Virus record (IMG/VR): IMGVR_UViG_3300017773_000052
Location: 1-35,583 of that record
Strand: one strand, 5' to 3'
Length of the DNA: 35,583 bases
Source: a virus
A program made the position numbers and the translations under genes. The stretch's first letter is position 1; every line of letters starts with the position of its first letter. Below are positions 17,251-26,911 of the stretch, piece after piece. The notes beneath the pieces were generated by a model. That model saw nothing but the letters and a program-made list of their open reading frames with translations. It was not told the DNA's origin and did no database searches.

Positions 17251-20200
17251 ATGGCAGATAAATCTAACTACGACTATATCACTAACCCTACGTTTGAGGA
17301 TCAAATGATTCATAGTGTTGGAGAATTACCAACTCTTGTGGGTGGCTCGGGGAACCAGTATTACAAAACCCAAAACGGTTATGTGAATGTTGGTACTTAT
17401 GATGAGCTAGAGCAGGTTGAATTTTTTATTGACCACCCAGACGCAATGGAGGTAACCGATGTTGAGCTTAGAAGCGAGGGAATAGTAAGACCAAGCTCTG
17501 CAGAGTTTTTAGAAAGAGAAGAGCTAGAAGGACTGGCTAATGACGAAGAGATAAAGAAGTTTAAATTTATAAAGTTTGGTACATACTCACATAAAGAAGG
17601 TTATAGAAGTGGTGGTAAAGGTGACAAGGTTAGTAGAAATGATTTTACAACTGACGAAGAGTGGGCAAGATATCAAAACTGGAACGGTGATGTAAAAGAA
17701 CCAAAGCTTACTTTAGACGAACAGGTAAACGAAGCTATAAAAGCACAAGATCTAGACGTTGACCCATCAGTTAGCCATAAGTATTATAATCCAAGCGGCA
17801 ACACTGATTTTGTATCTAAGCATTACAATCGCGTAGAACTAGAAGCTGCTGGTGTAAATGTAGAGAACTTCCAGGGTTGGTTAGAAAATACTGGTCAGTT
17901 AGATGAAATGAACACGTACGAAGAAGAAGATTCTTTTTCAGTGGGTTATTGGTCAACGTTCACGCCGACAAAACATAATCAAGATCTAGCTATTGCAAAA
18001 GAAAGAATACTTAACACTTACTTGCAAGGTTATTTAGATGACCAAAACGATAAACACACTCAAAGAGCTTTTTTAGAAGAGTACAACTTAGATCCAAATC
18101 AGTATAAAGATTTTGATAGCTATGAAGACGCTTATGATACCTTCAGAGCAAAGCTTCAAAAAGATATTGGTCAAAATACGATAACTGCTTTTGATTACAA
18201 TGCGCTTTATAATTATGCTGATACACACTTCTCTAATTCAATAGCTAGAGACAAGGAGAATCAAAAAAAGTTTGAAGAGTATTACGAGATGAAAGAAGAA
18301 CAAGGCGATTTTGCTGGTGCAGCTGGTGGAGCTCTTGATTTCTTAACTGGAATACCAATGGGTATACTAGATGGTGCTGATGAACTTAGCACAACGCTAT
18401 CTGACTGGACTGGTTTTGATGGTACTGCTAACGCTATGAGAATGCTTAATAGAGAGCTAGACAGAAGTGATCCTAAAAAAGCCATGCAGTATATGGTTGT
18501 TAGCGGTAAAGGTGGTGACTACAATGGTGCTAACTACATAGTAGATAAAAACGGTACTATATACAATAAAGATGAAAACCTAAATGTAACATCGGTACTG
18601 TCAGAGCAAGAAAGAACTGATATATACGAGGCATCAAAAGAGTGGGAAAATGATTATGACTTTTCTGCTAGAGGATCTTCTAACATGACTGGTAACGTTA
18701 TAGGAAACGTTCTTTTTCAAGTAGCAGGTACTAAAGGACTTGGTGCTAGTAGAGTTGCCTTGTCTAGTAGATCAATCAGTACTTATAATAAATTAAGAAA
18801 AATGAAAGGCTTAACGCCTCTTAGCACTAGAGCTAGAAACTTAAAGACCGGTAAGTTTACAAGTACTAAAGGTACTTTTGGTGTTAATGTTCCTTTTGAC
18901 TCTAGAATAATAGACGCGACTGCTTTTCAGTCTTTTTATGGTGCGACTAGTGGTTATGAAAAAACGATAAACGCAGCTTTAGAAGCTGGCATACCATATG
19001 AAGAAGCTGTTAAGCTTGCTAAAAATGCCTCTGCTCAAACAGCAGTACTATATGGAATTACTGGACCTATAAACCCAAGGTTAAGCTATTTAAACAAAAT
19101 GGACGACTGGCTTGTTGGGAGTGGTACTCTAAACTCTGTTATAAGTTCTTACAAGAAAACAGGTTTAAAAGGAGCTAATGATGTGATGAAGTCTAGGTTC
19201 GCCAGCTTGATGCCTACTAAACGTGGTGCTAGACAGTTTGCTACTAATTTTAGAGACGAAGGTATACGAGAAGTAATACAAGAGAACATACAACAAGCAG
19301 GTGAGTTTTTAATTGTTAACCCTAGCATAAACAAACAAGCTGGGCAAAACTTTCTAAAAGATAATTACACGGCTAGAGATATGGTTGAGACTTCTATATT
19401 ATCTATGGCTGCTGGAGGATTAGTTGGTGGTTATGGTTCTTTAAACATGGCAGGTGTTAACTCTGGAAAAGCACAACTACAAGACATGTGGACTTTATCT
19501 AAGGATTTAAAGCAAACTGAGTCTAGATTACAAATAGCTGTAAACACAAATAAAATAACTGCTGACGAAAGCAAAGACTTGCTAAACTCTATAAAGTCAG
19601 TTGGCCAAGCTAAACTACCTGCTTGGATGATAAACACTCCGCAAGAATTTATTGAAGCTGCTAAAGTACAGAACAAGCTAGAACAGCTAAAGAGAAGTAA
19701 GGATAAATCTAAGGCAGACCAAATAGCTGTATTAGAACAAAATCTACTAGACATACAAACATCAGCTAGTACTAAAGAGATTAAAAAAGAAATAGGTTTT
19801 GTAAACAAGATAGTAGGTAAAAACAAGGTAAAAACATTCAAGTCAATAGAAGAGGTTGTAAAGGCTGGTTTTTCAGAAGACGCCTTTACTGATGGTTGGC
19901 TAGAACAAGACGGTGTTATATACATAAATGAAAAAGCCGCTATAGCTAATCAAGCTGTCTCTGTTGCTTCTCACGAGCTATTACACAAGATAATTAAATC
20001 TGAATTTAAAAATAATAGTGAGATAGGTAAGGTTGTTAACGAGTTTAAACAAATACTTAAAGACAAAGGTGTTTGGAAGGTTATACAAAAAAGAGAGGCT
20101 CTTTACAAAGCAGACGGAAGAGCTGATCTTGACGGTAAAGATGCTGACGAATACTTAACCATGTTCTCAGACGCTTTATCTAAAAATGAAATACCGTTTG

Positions 20201-23200
20201 AATCATTACAAGAGTCTGAGTGGATGAGAATAGGTAGATCTATACTAGGTGCTATAAAAAGCAAGTTTGGTAATAAATCTCCTAATGAATTTAGCAGTGG
20301 TCAACAAGTGTACGACTTTATATTAGATTATCACAAAAATATAAAGCAAGGTAGAATAACAAACCAAGCACAAAGAATGCTTGATAAGTTTGAACCAGAC
20401 GAAGATGGTGATAGAAAAAGATCAATAAATCTAGAGAAAAAAGAAAATCAAGATTTGTTAGATGGTTTACCTAATACACCTTTTATAGGTAGTCAACAAC
20501 ACGCTGCTGCAAAAGCTTTGGTTGACAACGGCGCGTTTGATAAGTTAATAGGGGCTAAGCTTGCTAGCGGTAGTAATATATTTGGTAGACCTAGAGAAGA
20601 GGTTATGGAAGATATACGCGATGAGTTAAAGAAACATATAGAAAGATTTAACCCTGAAGAAAATAATAGTTTGTTTGCTTATATAAACTCTTATATTGGT
20701 AGAAAAGTAGGTACAGTAACAAATAGAGCTAAGAAAAGAGTTCAAACTCGTTCTCTAAATGTTAGGGTAGCTGGTCAAAACATAACGCAAGACATCGAAG
20801 ATGGTGGTTTGAATCCAGAGGAAATAATGATAGCTAAAGAAGCTATTGAAGCTGGTTTAAAAGAAGGAACGAAACTAAAGATGGGTAAGCAAATAAGCCC
20901 TGAAACCATAGAGAAAATCACAGGTCTTATAGTGCCTTTGATTAGAAACATAGATGTTAGTCTTTTAGCTGACAAATCTATAAACGCTAAGAACTCACCT
21001 ATGATGAGTTATCTAAAAGAAGCGCTTGGTAACTCTTTAGTATATGATGCAGTAATAGCTGAGCTTGGAACCTTAAAATCTGGTATAAAAGAAAAGTTGT
21101 TATTCTTGAAAGATGACGTGCTTGAAAATGCTACAACCACATGGCTCATGGGTAAAGACATGGGTGATAAAGTTAATGGAGGTATACCTCAAGCTATAGA
21201 TAAAGTTGTTGATGGAAAAAGATTATCTTACCCAGACTGGCTAGGTTTAAAACCTGATAGAGAAAAAATGGGTACTGATAACGCGGGTAGAACAGCTGGT
21301 CACGCTTTAGTTTTTAGAAACCCTAACGTTAAAGACATAGATAACGACGTATATTTATCTCAGTTTATAGATGAAAAAGGTAAGTTAATAAGAGGTAGAA
21401 AAGAAGCTTTAGCTAAACACATAGCGCAAGAAGTAGGTATTGAGATTTTTATAGATCAAATCGCCAACAACAAGGACGGTGCAATAGCTCAAGAGTTTAA
21501 TAAAAACCAACTAGCAAAAGGAGTTTTAGAAGCTTCTGATAAAATTGGAGACGTATTAGTTCAAGCTGACCGTGAAGGTGTTAAAAGATCTTTATCTGTT
21601 AGTAAAGAGGTTGCTGTAGCTAAATTTGAAAGATTAGCTTTGTTAGGTTTTGAAGGTAACTTTAAATCTCTTGAAATAGAAAAAGAATATTTAAGAGGAA
21701 CACCTTATGAGTTTGTTGTTAACATATATGAAGATAGTTTTGCTTTAGACGCTGAAGCCGTGACTGGATATATAGATCCACTCAAGGCATATGCCGAGTC
21801 TTTACCTAGCAACGATCCTATTAAGAAATACATGCAGGAGTTTTTAGGTATGAATGGTGATCAGAAGCTAGAGGCTATCTATGAGTTCTCTAACGAGTTA
21901 GCTAAAGTTTTACCACCTGAAATATTTAAAATACCAAACCTTGGTTATGATTTCCTTGGTGTGTTTGACAGAGCTATAAAACCAAATTCTGAAAAAGGTA
22001 TGCAGATAAAAACATCTGCAGATTCACAAACAAACACAGTTGCTCCTGCTTGGATAGAAGACGTTAGACCAGTATTTAGCACCGGTGGTATAGTAGCTAA
22101 GATATCGAACAGGATAAAGTTCAAACAGTTTGCTAATGACCAAGAAGCTCAAGAAGAGTTTGATAGACTTTTCTTAGAAGAAATAACAAAAGCAAACCCT
22201 GCTAATATAAAGCTTTTTGAATTAATAGTTCAGAACGCTACTTCTGTTGTTGCTAAAAATCCTAAGCTAATGCCAGGTTATTTATCTTTGTTCCAAAGTA
22301 ACACTGGTTCTATAATAAAAGGTATGCGTGCTTTTGGAATACTACAAGACGTAGAAATATATGCACAAAATCAAGGTGCTTATGTTAGTGTAGACGGAAC
22401 TAAAGGTTATAAATCAATAACAGGCGTTAACAAGGCTAAGTATGATAAAGGAGATATAGTTATAAATTACAACCACCCTTTATTTACTCTAGTAAAAGAA
22501 TATGTAGATAATAGAGAAGCTGATTTAATAAAAGAATTAGAAAGTACTACTGGTGTTAAAGCTAGAGAGAAAATACAAAAAAGACTAGACAAAGACAAGG
22601 AGATTTTATATAAAGAACTTCTAAGACCTTATACTGAACATAAAAACCCTGCGTCAAACAAGTTTGGTGATATAGTTATGGATCAAGCTGTTATACTGTC
22701 TAAACTATTGAAAAACCCAGGATTAAATGCTAACGATATAGATGTAGCAATACAGGCTTATGTTATGGGTGATTCTAAACTAAGAGGTATACTTTCTGAT
22801 TTTACAATGACTATTAATGGAGCTGTTGTTTCTAAGATTCAAGACGACAAACACAGTAAAACTAGTAGCTTAGGTGACGCTAGAGTGTTTGCTATTGACA
22901 ACAAATATATAAAGAAGTTTTATCCCGTAAAAGGTCAAGAGCAAGCTTTAGATAGAGGATTAAACACTATAAAAGCAGATGTAAATAAGTTTATAGAAAT
23001 AGCTGTACAACAAGGAGCGTTAGATGTGTCGAGAAAAAGATCACTAAGCTTAGACCCTAAAGGTATTAGTGTTTATGACTTTGATGACACGTTAGCTTTT
23101 AGCAAGAGTATGGTGATTGTTACAATGCCTAATGGTAGAATCAAAAAGATAACTCCAGCTCAGTTCGCTGCTCAAGACGAGTCTTTGAAAGCAAAAGGTG

Positions 23201-25674
23201 CTAAGTTTGATTTTAGTGAGTTTAACAAGGTTGTTAAAGGAGTTAAAGGGCCATTAATACCTAGGTTAGAAAAAGCAATACAAAAATTTGGTAACGAAAA
23301 TATATTTGTACTAACAGCTAGACCTAAGGCTTCTGCCAACTCTATATATAAGTTCTTAAAAGAACTTGGTCTTGAGATACCTTTAAAAAACATTGTAGGT
23401 TTAGAGAACGGTACACCGGCGGCTAAAGCAGGTTGGATGGTTAATAAAGTTGCTGAAGGATATAATGATTTTTATTTTGTAGATGATGCTTATAAAAACG
23501 TAAAAGCTGTTCAAGATGTATTAAATGTTTTTGATGTCAAAGGAAAAGTACAACAAGCAGTTATTAATAGAAAAAGAAGCTTAAGTGTTGATATAAATAA
23601 AATGATAGAACGTAGTACCGGTGTTAGTGCTGAGAAGAACTATTCAAAAGTACAAGCTAGAAAACAAGGTGCTGGTAAAGGTAAGTATAAATTCATGACC
23701 TATAGCGCTGAGGATTTTAGAGGTTTGACACAATATGTTATTGCTGGTAAAGGTAAGCAGGGAGATATGGATCAGAAATGGTTTGAAGATAACTTAGTTA
23801 ACCCTTATACTAGAGGTATTGCCGCTATGGAGACGATGCGACAAGCAATGAAGAATGATTATGATAGATTGTTAAAAGGTAATCCCGATATAAAAAAGCA
23901 ATTAAACAAAGAGGTTGAAGGTTTAGGTTTTACACTTGATCAAGTTTTAAGAATTTATTTATATAACAAGTCTGGTTTTGATGTACCTGGTATATCTAAA
24001 CGTGATTTAAAAGGTGCTGTTGATTTTGTAACTAAAAACAAGTCGCTAAGTGATTTTGCAGATAACATGTTGTTAATGACAAAGCAGAGCAAGTGGGTTG
24101 AGCCAGCAGAGTTTTGGGATATTGGTAGTATATTAAAAGACTTAAATACTTTTAATGATAAAATCAGCAGGAAACAATATCTAGCTGAGTTTATAGAAAA
24201 CGCAGATATTGTATTTGATGAAAAGACAATGAACAAGCTAGAAGCTTTGTACGGTACTAAATACAGAGAGGCTTTAGAAAACATGTTAACTAGAATGAAA
24301 TCTGGTAGCAATAGACCTGGTCAAGTGAAAGGCCAAGAAGCCAAATGGCTAAACTGGTTAAACAATTCTGTTGGTACTATAATGTTCTTTAACAGAAGAT
24401 CAGCACTACTACAGATGTTATCGTTTACTAATTTTGTTAATTGGGGAGACAATAACCCGTTGATGGCTGCAGCTGCTTTTGCTAACCAGCCTTTATACTG
24501 GAAGACTTGGTCGGAAATATTTAATTCAGACAAGTTAAAACAAAGACGTGGTGGTTTAAAATCAGATGTTCAAGAACAAGAGATTGCTAATGCTGCTAAA
24601 AATTCAAAAGATAAAGCTGGTGCTATAGTGGCTTACTTACTTAAAATAGGTTTTACACCAACACAAATTGCAGATAGTATGGCTATTGCAACGGGTGGTG
24701 CTAGTTTTATAATAAATAGAACAAAAACGTATAAGAAGCAAGGTATGTCTGAAGCAGATGCTAAGAAACAAGCTTACGAAGACTTCGGTAAAATATCAGA
24801 CGAAACACAACAGTCAGGTGATCCTATGCTTATTTCACAACAACAGTCTAGCCACCTAGGTAGGTTAATTTTAGCCTTTCAAAATACACCGATGCAATAT
24901 ACTAGGTTGATGAAAAAAGCAGCGCAAGATATAGCTAATGGCAGAGGTGATCTCAAAACAAACTTGTCTAAGATAATGTATTATGGTTTTATTCAGAACT
25001 TAATATTTAATGCTTTACAAACCGCTTTATTCGCTATGCTACCAGGCTTTAATCCTGAAGACGATGATGAAGAGTATCAGAAAGATATGGACGGTAAGAT
25101 TGCTAGGATAGCAAACAATATGATTGATAGTGTTTTAAAAGGTACTGGTATTCAAGGAGCTGTATTATCTACAATTAAAAACTCTATAATGCAGTACTAT
25201 AAGCAAGATGCTAAAGGTTACAACGCAGATCACACGTATACGTTAATAGAGCTAGCAAACGTGTCACCTCCGCTTGGTTCTAAGTTTAGAAAAGTTTACT
25301 CGGCTATACAAACATATAAGTTCAACAGAGATCTTGTTAATGAAAGAGGTTTTGAATTAACTGCTGAAGGTAAACTAAATATTGCACCGGCTTACGAAAT
25401 GTTAGGAAGTGTTGTTTCTGCAGGTTTTAACCTACCTCTAGATAGAGTTGTAGTTGAATTAAACTCTATAGCTGAGGTTTTAGATAATAGAAACACAGCT
25501 ATGCAAAGAATAGCTTTACTAATGGGCTTTAGAAGCTGGGATGTTAACGCTGATAATGAAGAAAATGACTTTGTAAAAGCGTTTTATAAAGAGATGAAAA
25601 AGCTACAAAGCAAGAAGCCAAAGAAACCAAGAAAGCCAAGAAAACCAAGAAAACCAACAAAACCCACTAGATAA
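17251..25674 (+). CDS. Giant multidomain internal virion protein with protease-like and HAD-like domains
   Basis: A 2807-residue protein in the gp16 position, likely ejected with the DNA. Residues 1-330 are acidic and helical. About 350-720 contains hydrophobic Gly-rich segments that could insert in membranes. About 860-1000 carries HELLH (908-912) with a downstream E967, a zinc metallopeptidase-like pattern. About 1934-2106 is a HAD-like hydrolase domain: DFDDT at 1943-1947, LTARP at 2021-2025, Lys2059 and VDD at 2077-2079. The remainder to about 2700 is helical. The C-terminus is a Pro-Lys-Arg tail (2788-2807). A KRS(L/I)(S/N) motif occurs at 1056-1060, 1445-1449, 1929-1933 and 2108-2112, and the last two copies bracket the HAD domain. 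The length suggests a polyprotein or a tape of ejection modules. No lysozyme or transglycosylase motif was recognised. The frame is intact throughout. Confidence 0.7.
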   Translation: MADKSNYDYITNPTFEDQMIHSVGELPTLVGGSGNQYYKTQNGYVNVGTYDELEQVEFFIDHPDAMEVTDVELRSEGIVRPSSAEFLEREELEGLANDEEIKKFKFIKFGTYSHKEGYRSGGKGDKVSRNDFTTDEEWARYQNWNGDVKEPKLTLDEQVNEAIKAQDLDVDPSVSHKYYNPSGNTDFVSKHYNRVELEAAGVNVENFQGWLENTGQLDEMNTYEEEDSFSVGYWSTFTPTKHNQDLAIAKERILNTYLQGYLDDQNDKHTQRAFLEEYNLDPNQYKDFDSYEDAYDTFRAKLQKDIGQNTITAFDYNALYNYADTHFSNSIARDKENQKKFEEYYEMKEEQGDFAGAAGGALDFLTGIPMGILDGADELSTTLSDWTGFDGTANAMRMLNRELDRSDPKKAMQYMVVSGKGGDYNGANYIVDKNGTIYNKDENLNVTSVLSEQERTDIYEASKEWENDYDFSARGSSNMTGNVIGNVLFQVAGTKGLGASRVALSSRSISTYNKLRKMKGLTPLSTRARNLKTGKFTSTKGTFGVNVPFDSRIIDATAFQSFYGATSGYEKTINAALEAGIPYEEAVKLAKNASAQTAVLYGITGPINPRLSYLNKMDDWLVGSGTLNSVISSYKKTGLKGANDVMKSRFASLMPTKRGARQFATNFRDEGIREVIQENIQQAGEFLIVNPSINKQAGQNFLKDNYTARDMVETSILSMAAGGLVGGYGSLNMAGVNSGKAQLQDMWTLSKDLKQTESRLQIAVNTNKITADESKDLLNSIKSVGQAKLPAWMINTPQEFIEAAKVQNKLEQLKRSKDKSKADQIAVLEQNLLDIQTSASTKEIKKEIGFVNKIVGKNKVKTFKSIEEVVKAGFSEDAFTDGWLEQDGVIYINEKAAIANQAVSVASHELLHKIIKSEFKNNSEIGKVVNEFKQILKDKGVWKVIQKREALYKADGRADLDGKDADEYLTMFSDALSKNEIPFESLQESEWMRIGRSILGAIKSKFGNKSPNEFSSGQQVYDFILDYHKNIKQGRITNQAQRMLDKFEPDEDGDRKRSINLEKKENQDLLDGLPNTPFIGSQQHAAAKALVDNGAFDKLIGAKLASGSNIFGRPREEVMEDIRDELKKHIERFNPEENNSLFAYINSYIGRKVGTVTNRAKKRVQTRSLNVRVAGQNITQDIEDGGLNPEEIMIAKEAIEAGLKEGTKLKMGKQISPETIEKITGLIVPLIRNIDVSLLADKSINAKNSPMMSYLKEALGNSLVYDAVIAELGTLKSGIKEKLLFLKDDVLENATTTWLMGKDMGDKVNGGIPQAIDKVVDGKRLSYPDWLGLKPDREKMGTDNAGRTAGHALVFRNPNVKDIDNDVYLSQFIDEKGKLIRGRKEALAKHIAQEVGIEIFIDQIANNKDGAIAQEFNKNQLAKGVLEASDKIGDVLVQADREGVKRSLSVSKEVAVAKFERLALLGFEGNFKSLEIEKEYLRGTPYEFVVNIYEDSFALDAEAVTGYIDPLKAYAESLPSNDPIKKYMQEFLGMNGDQKLEAIYEFSNELAKVLPPEIFKIPNLGYDFLGVFDRAIKPNSEKGMQIKTSADSQTNTVAPAWIEDVRPVFSTGGIVAKISNRIKFKQFANDQEAQEEFDRLFLEEITKANPANIKLFELIVQNATSVVAKNPKLMPGYLSLFQSNTGSIIKGMRAFGILQDVEIYAQNQGAYVSVDGTKGYKSITGVNKAKYDKGDIVINYNHPLFTLVKEYVDNREADLIKELESTTGVKAREKIQKRLDKDKEILYKELLRPYTEHKNPASNKFGDIVMDQAVILSKLLKNPGLNANDIDVAIQAYVMGDSKLRGILSDFTMTINGAVVSKIQDDKHSKTSSLGDARVFAIDNKYIKKFYPVKGQEQALDRGLNTIKADVNKFIEIAVQQGALDVSRKRSLSLDPKGISVYDFDDTLAFSKSMVIVTMPNGRIKKITPAQFAAQDESLKAKGAKFDFSEFNKVVKGVKGPLIPRLEKAIQKFGNENIFVLTARPKASANSIYKFLKELGLEIPLKNIVGLENGTPAAKAGWMVNKVAEGYNDFYFVDDAYKNVKAVQDVLNVFDVKGKVQQAVINRKRSLSVDINKMIERSTGVSAEKNYSKVQARKQGAGKGKYKFMTYSAEDFRGLTQYVIAGKGKQGDMDQKWFEDNLVNPYTRGIAAMETMRQAMKNDYDRLLKGNPDIKKQLNKEVEGLGFTLDQVLRIYLYNKSGFDVPGISKRDLKGAVDFVTKNKSLSDFADNMLLMTKQSKWVEPAEFWDIGSILKDLNTFNDKISRKQYLAEFIENADIVFDEKTMNKLEALYGTKYREALENMLTRMKSGSNRPGQVKGQEAKWLNWLNNSVGTIMFFNRRSALLQMLSFTNFVNWGDNNPLMAAAAFANQPLYWKTWSEIFNSDKLKQRRGGLKSDVQEQEIANAAKNSKDKAGAIVAYLLKIGFTPTQIADSMAIATGGASFIINRTKTYKKQGMSEADAKKQAYEDFGKISDETQQSGDPMLISQQQSSHLGRLILAFQNTPMQYTRLMKKAAQDIANGRGDLKTNLSKIMYYGFIQNLIFNALQTALFAMLPGFNPEDDDEEYQKDMDGKIARIANNMIDSVLKGTGIQGAVLSTIKNSIMQYYKQDAKGYNADHTYTLIELANVSPPLGSKFRKVYSAIQTYKFNRDLVNERGFELTAEGKLNIAPAYEMLGSVVSAGFNLPLDRVVVELNSIAEVLDNRNTAMQRIALLMGFRSWDVNADNEENDFVKAFYKEMKKLQSKKPKKPRKPRKPRKPTKPTR
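25612..25671 (+). repeat. Short tandem Lys-Pro-(Arg/Lys/Thr) repeat encoding a basic tail
   Basis: About six 9-base units of the form AAR CCA AGA encode a Pro-Lys-Arg/Thr tail at residues 2788-2807 of the giant virion protein. The tail has roughly a dozen positive charges and no acidic residue, so it could contact DNA or the acidic surface of another virion protein. The A-rich units may expand or contract by slippage. Confidence 0.85.
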
Positions 25675-25719
25675 ACTAAAACATATAAAAAACAAGTAAC
25701 TATAAAAGAAACAGATTAT

Positions 25720-26901
25720 ATGAAAAAATTAATAATAGTATTAGCATTTTTAATAACAAACTCAGCTAACGCTCAACTATTCAAAGACTTATACCAAGAT
25801 TTTCTAAAATATGGTACGTTTTATGTAGCTGGAGACGCTAATACGTCTTACGAAGAGTCTAGAAAGGATTACTTTATTAGAACCGATCCTAATAATCTGT
25901 ATGGTATACCAACAGTTGTAGATGAAACGTGTTACCACCCTTTTGATTATAGAATAGGTATTGGTATAAGAAAGCTAGCTAGGTTTGATTACGAAAGAAA
26001 ACCAGGTAATTTCTGGACTGGTAATAGTAAGATAGAAAAACAAACAGCTTTATCCTCTCCTACTTCAGCTGTAAATGGTTTTGAGTACTTGTTTCATTAC
26101 GAGAAAGAGAGATTAAGAAGTGAGGAGTTTGAGAATGCCAGATATTTTTTAAGACACACTGGTAAGTATCACATAGTTAAACTAGAACAAAGAAAAAGAG
26201 GAAATGTTGATTTTAAATATTCGTCTGGTGAAGTTAGGGCTAGACTACCTATTGGTAAAAAGTTTAGTTTTTCTGCGGGAGCTATCTATCGTACGCACCA
26301 AAAAGCGTATGGTTATAACCCTATTGAAATTTGGTTAAACGAAACAAATGATAATGGCTTTGCGTTAAACCCTTGGTACACCTTAGGTTTTGACTATGGT
26401 TACGAAGACTGGTACTACACGCAAGAAAACGAAGATGGAACATCTACCACTAACTGGTATTGGACAGATCCTAACGGAGAGATTGTAGCTTACACTGACG
26501 AAGACTTTAGAGATCGTATAATGCCTGATCTAATGAACAGGTTTAACAATGAAGTTTACGATCAACTAGAACCTTACAGTGAAGTTGCCCCAATAATTGG
26601 TATGGACTTCTACCATTACACACCTAGTTTTTGGATGCATGCTTACGGTAATTGGATTCTACCATACCATAGTTATGTAAACGGAGACTCTGATTTTAAC
26701 TATCTCAATAGAAACAATTGGGGTATAGGAGGATTAAAAGAAGGTTCTGAACCAGAACAGTGGAGTGATTATAATGCTGGAATGATGTTTGGTTGGAAGA
26801 TTAGCAAAACACTAGGAGTGTTTATAGAAGGAGAATATACTAAATTTTGGGATAGTGAAATATTTACAACAACAGCAGGTTTTAATTACACTTTTAAATA
26901 A
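25720..26901 (+). CDS. Exported beta-barrel-like outer-membrane protein candidate
   Basis: A 393-residue protein with a classical signal peptide: MKK, a hydrophobic core LIIVLAFLI and TNSANAQ, with probable cleavage between Ala18 and Gln19. The mature part is rich in Tyr, Trp, Phe, Asn and Gly, with alternating hydrophobic strands and acidic turns such as YYTQENEDGTSTTNWYW. The last strand is TTTAGFNYTFK, close to the aromatic-ended terminal strand of outer-membrane barrels; the final residue is Lys rather than Phe. It is the first gene of the envelope/lysis module and follows a 45-base gap. Possible roles are receptor masking or superinfection exclusion, outer-membrane disruption or a periplasmic adhesin. 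No lipobox is present. The barrel call rests on composition and strand pattern. Confidence 0.55.
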   Translation: MKKLIIVLAFLITNSANAQLFKDLYQDFLKYGTFYVAGDANTSYEESRKDYFIRTDPNNLYGIPTVVDETCYHPFDYRIGIGIRKLARFDYERKPGNFWTGNSKIEKQTALSSPTSAVNGFEYLFHYEKERLRSEEFENARYFLRHTGKYHIVKLEQRKRGNVDFKYSSGEVRARLPIGKKFSFSAGAIYRTHQKAYGYNPIEIWLNETNDNGFALNPWYTLGFDYGYEDWYYTQENEDGTSTTNWYWTDPNGEIVAYTDEDFRDRIMPDLMNRFNNEVYDQLEPYSEVAPIIGMDFYHYTPSFWMHAYGNWILPYHSYVNGDSDFNYLNRNNWGIGGLKEGSEPEQWSDYNAGMMFGWKISKTLGVFIEGEYTKFWDSEIFTTTAGFNYTFK

Positions 26902-26911
26902 CAAATAAAAA

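Noticed and set aside
19431-19925. 164-codon open frame on the - strand inside the giant virion gene
   Set aside because: It is a mirror of a low-GC coding region; the product is Ser/Leu/Phe-rich without domain or start context.
20746-20763. TRSLNV at residues 1166-1171 of the giant protein as a fifth KRSLS-type motif
   Set aside because: It lacks the preceding basic pair and the final Ser, and does not lie at a visible domain border.
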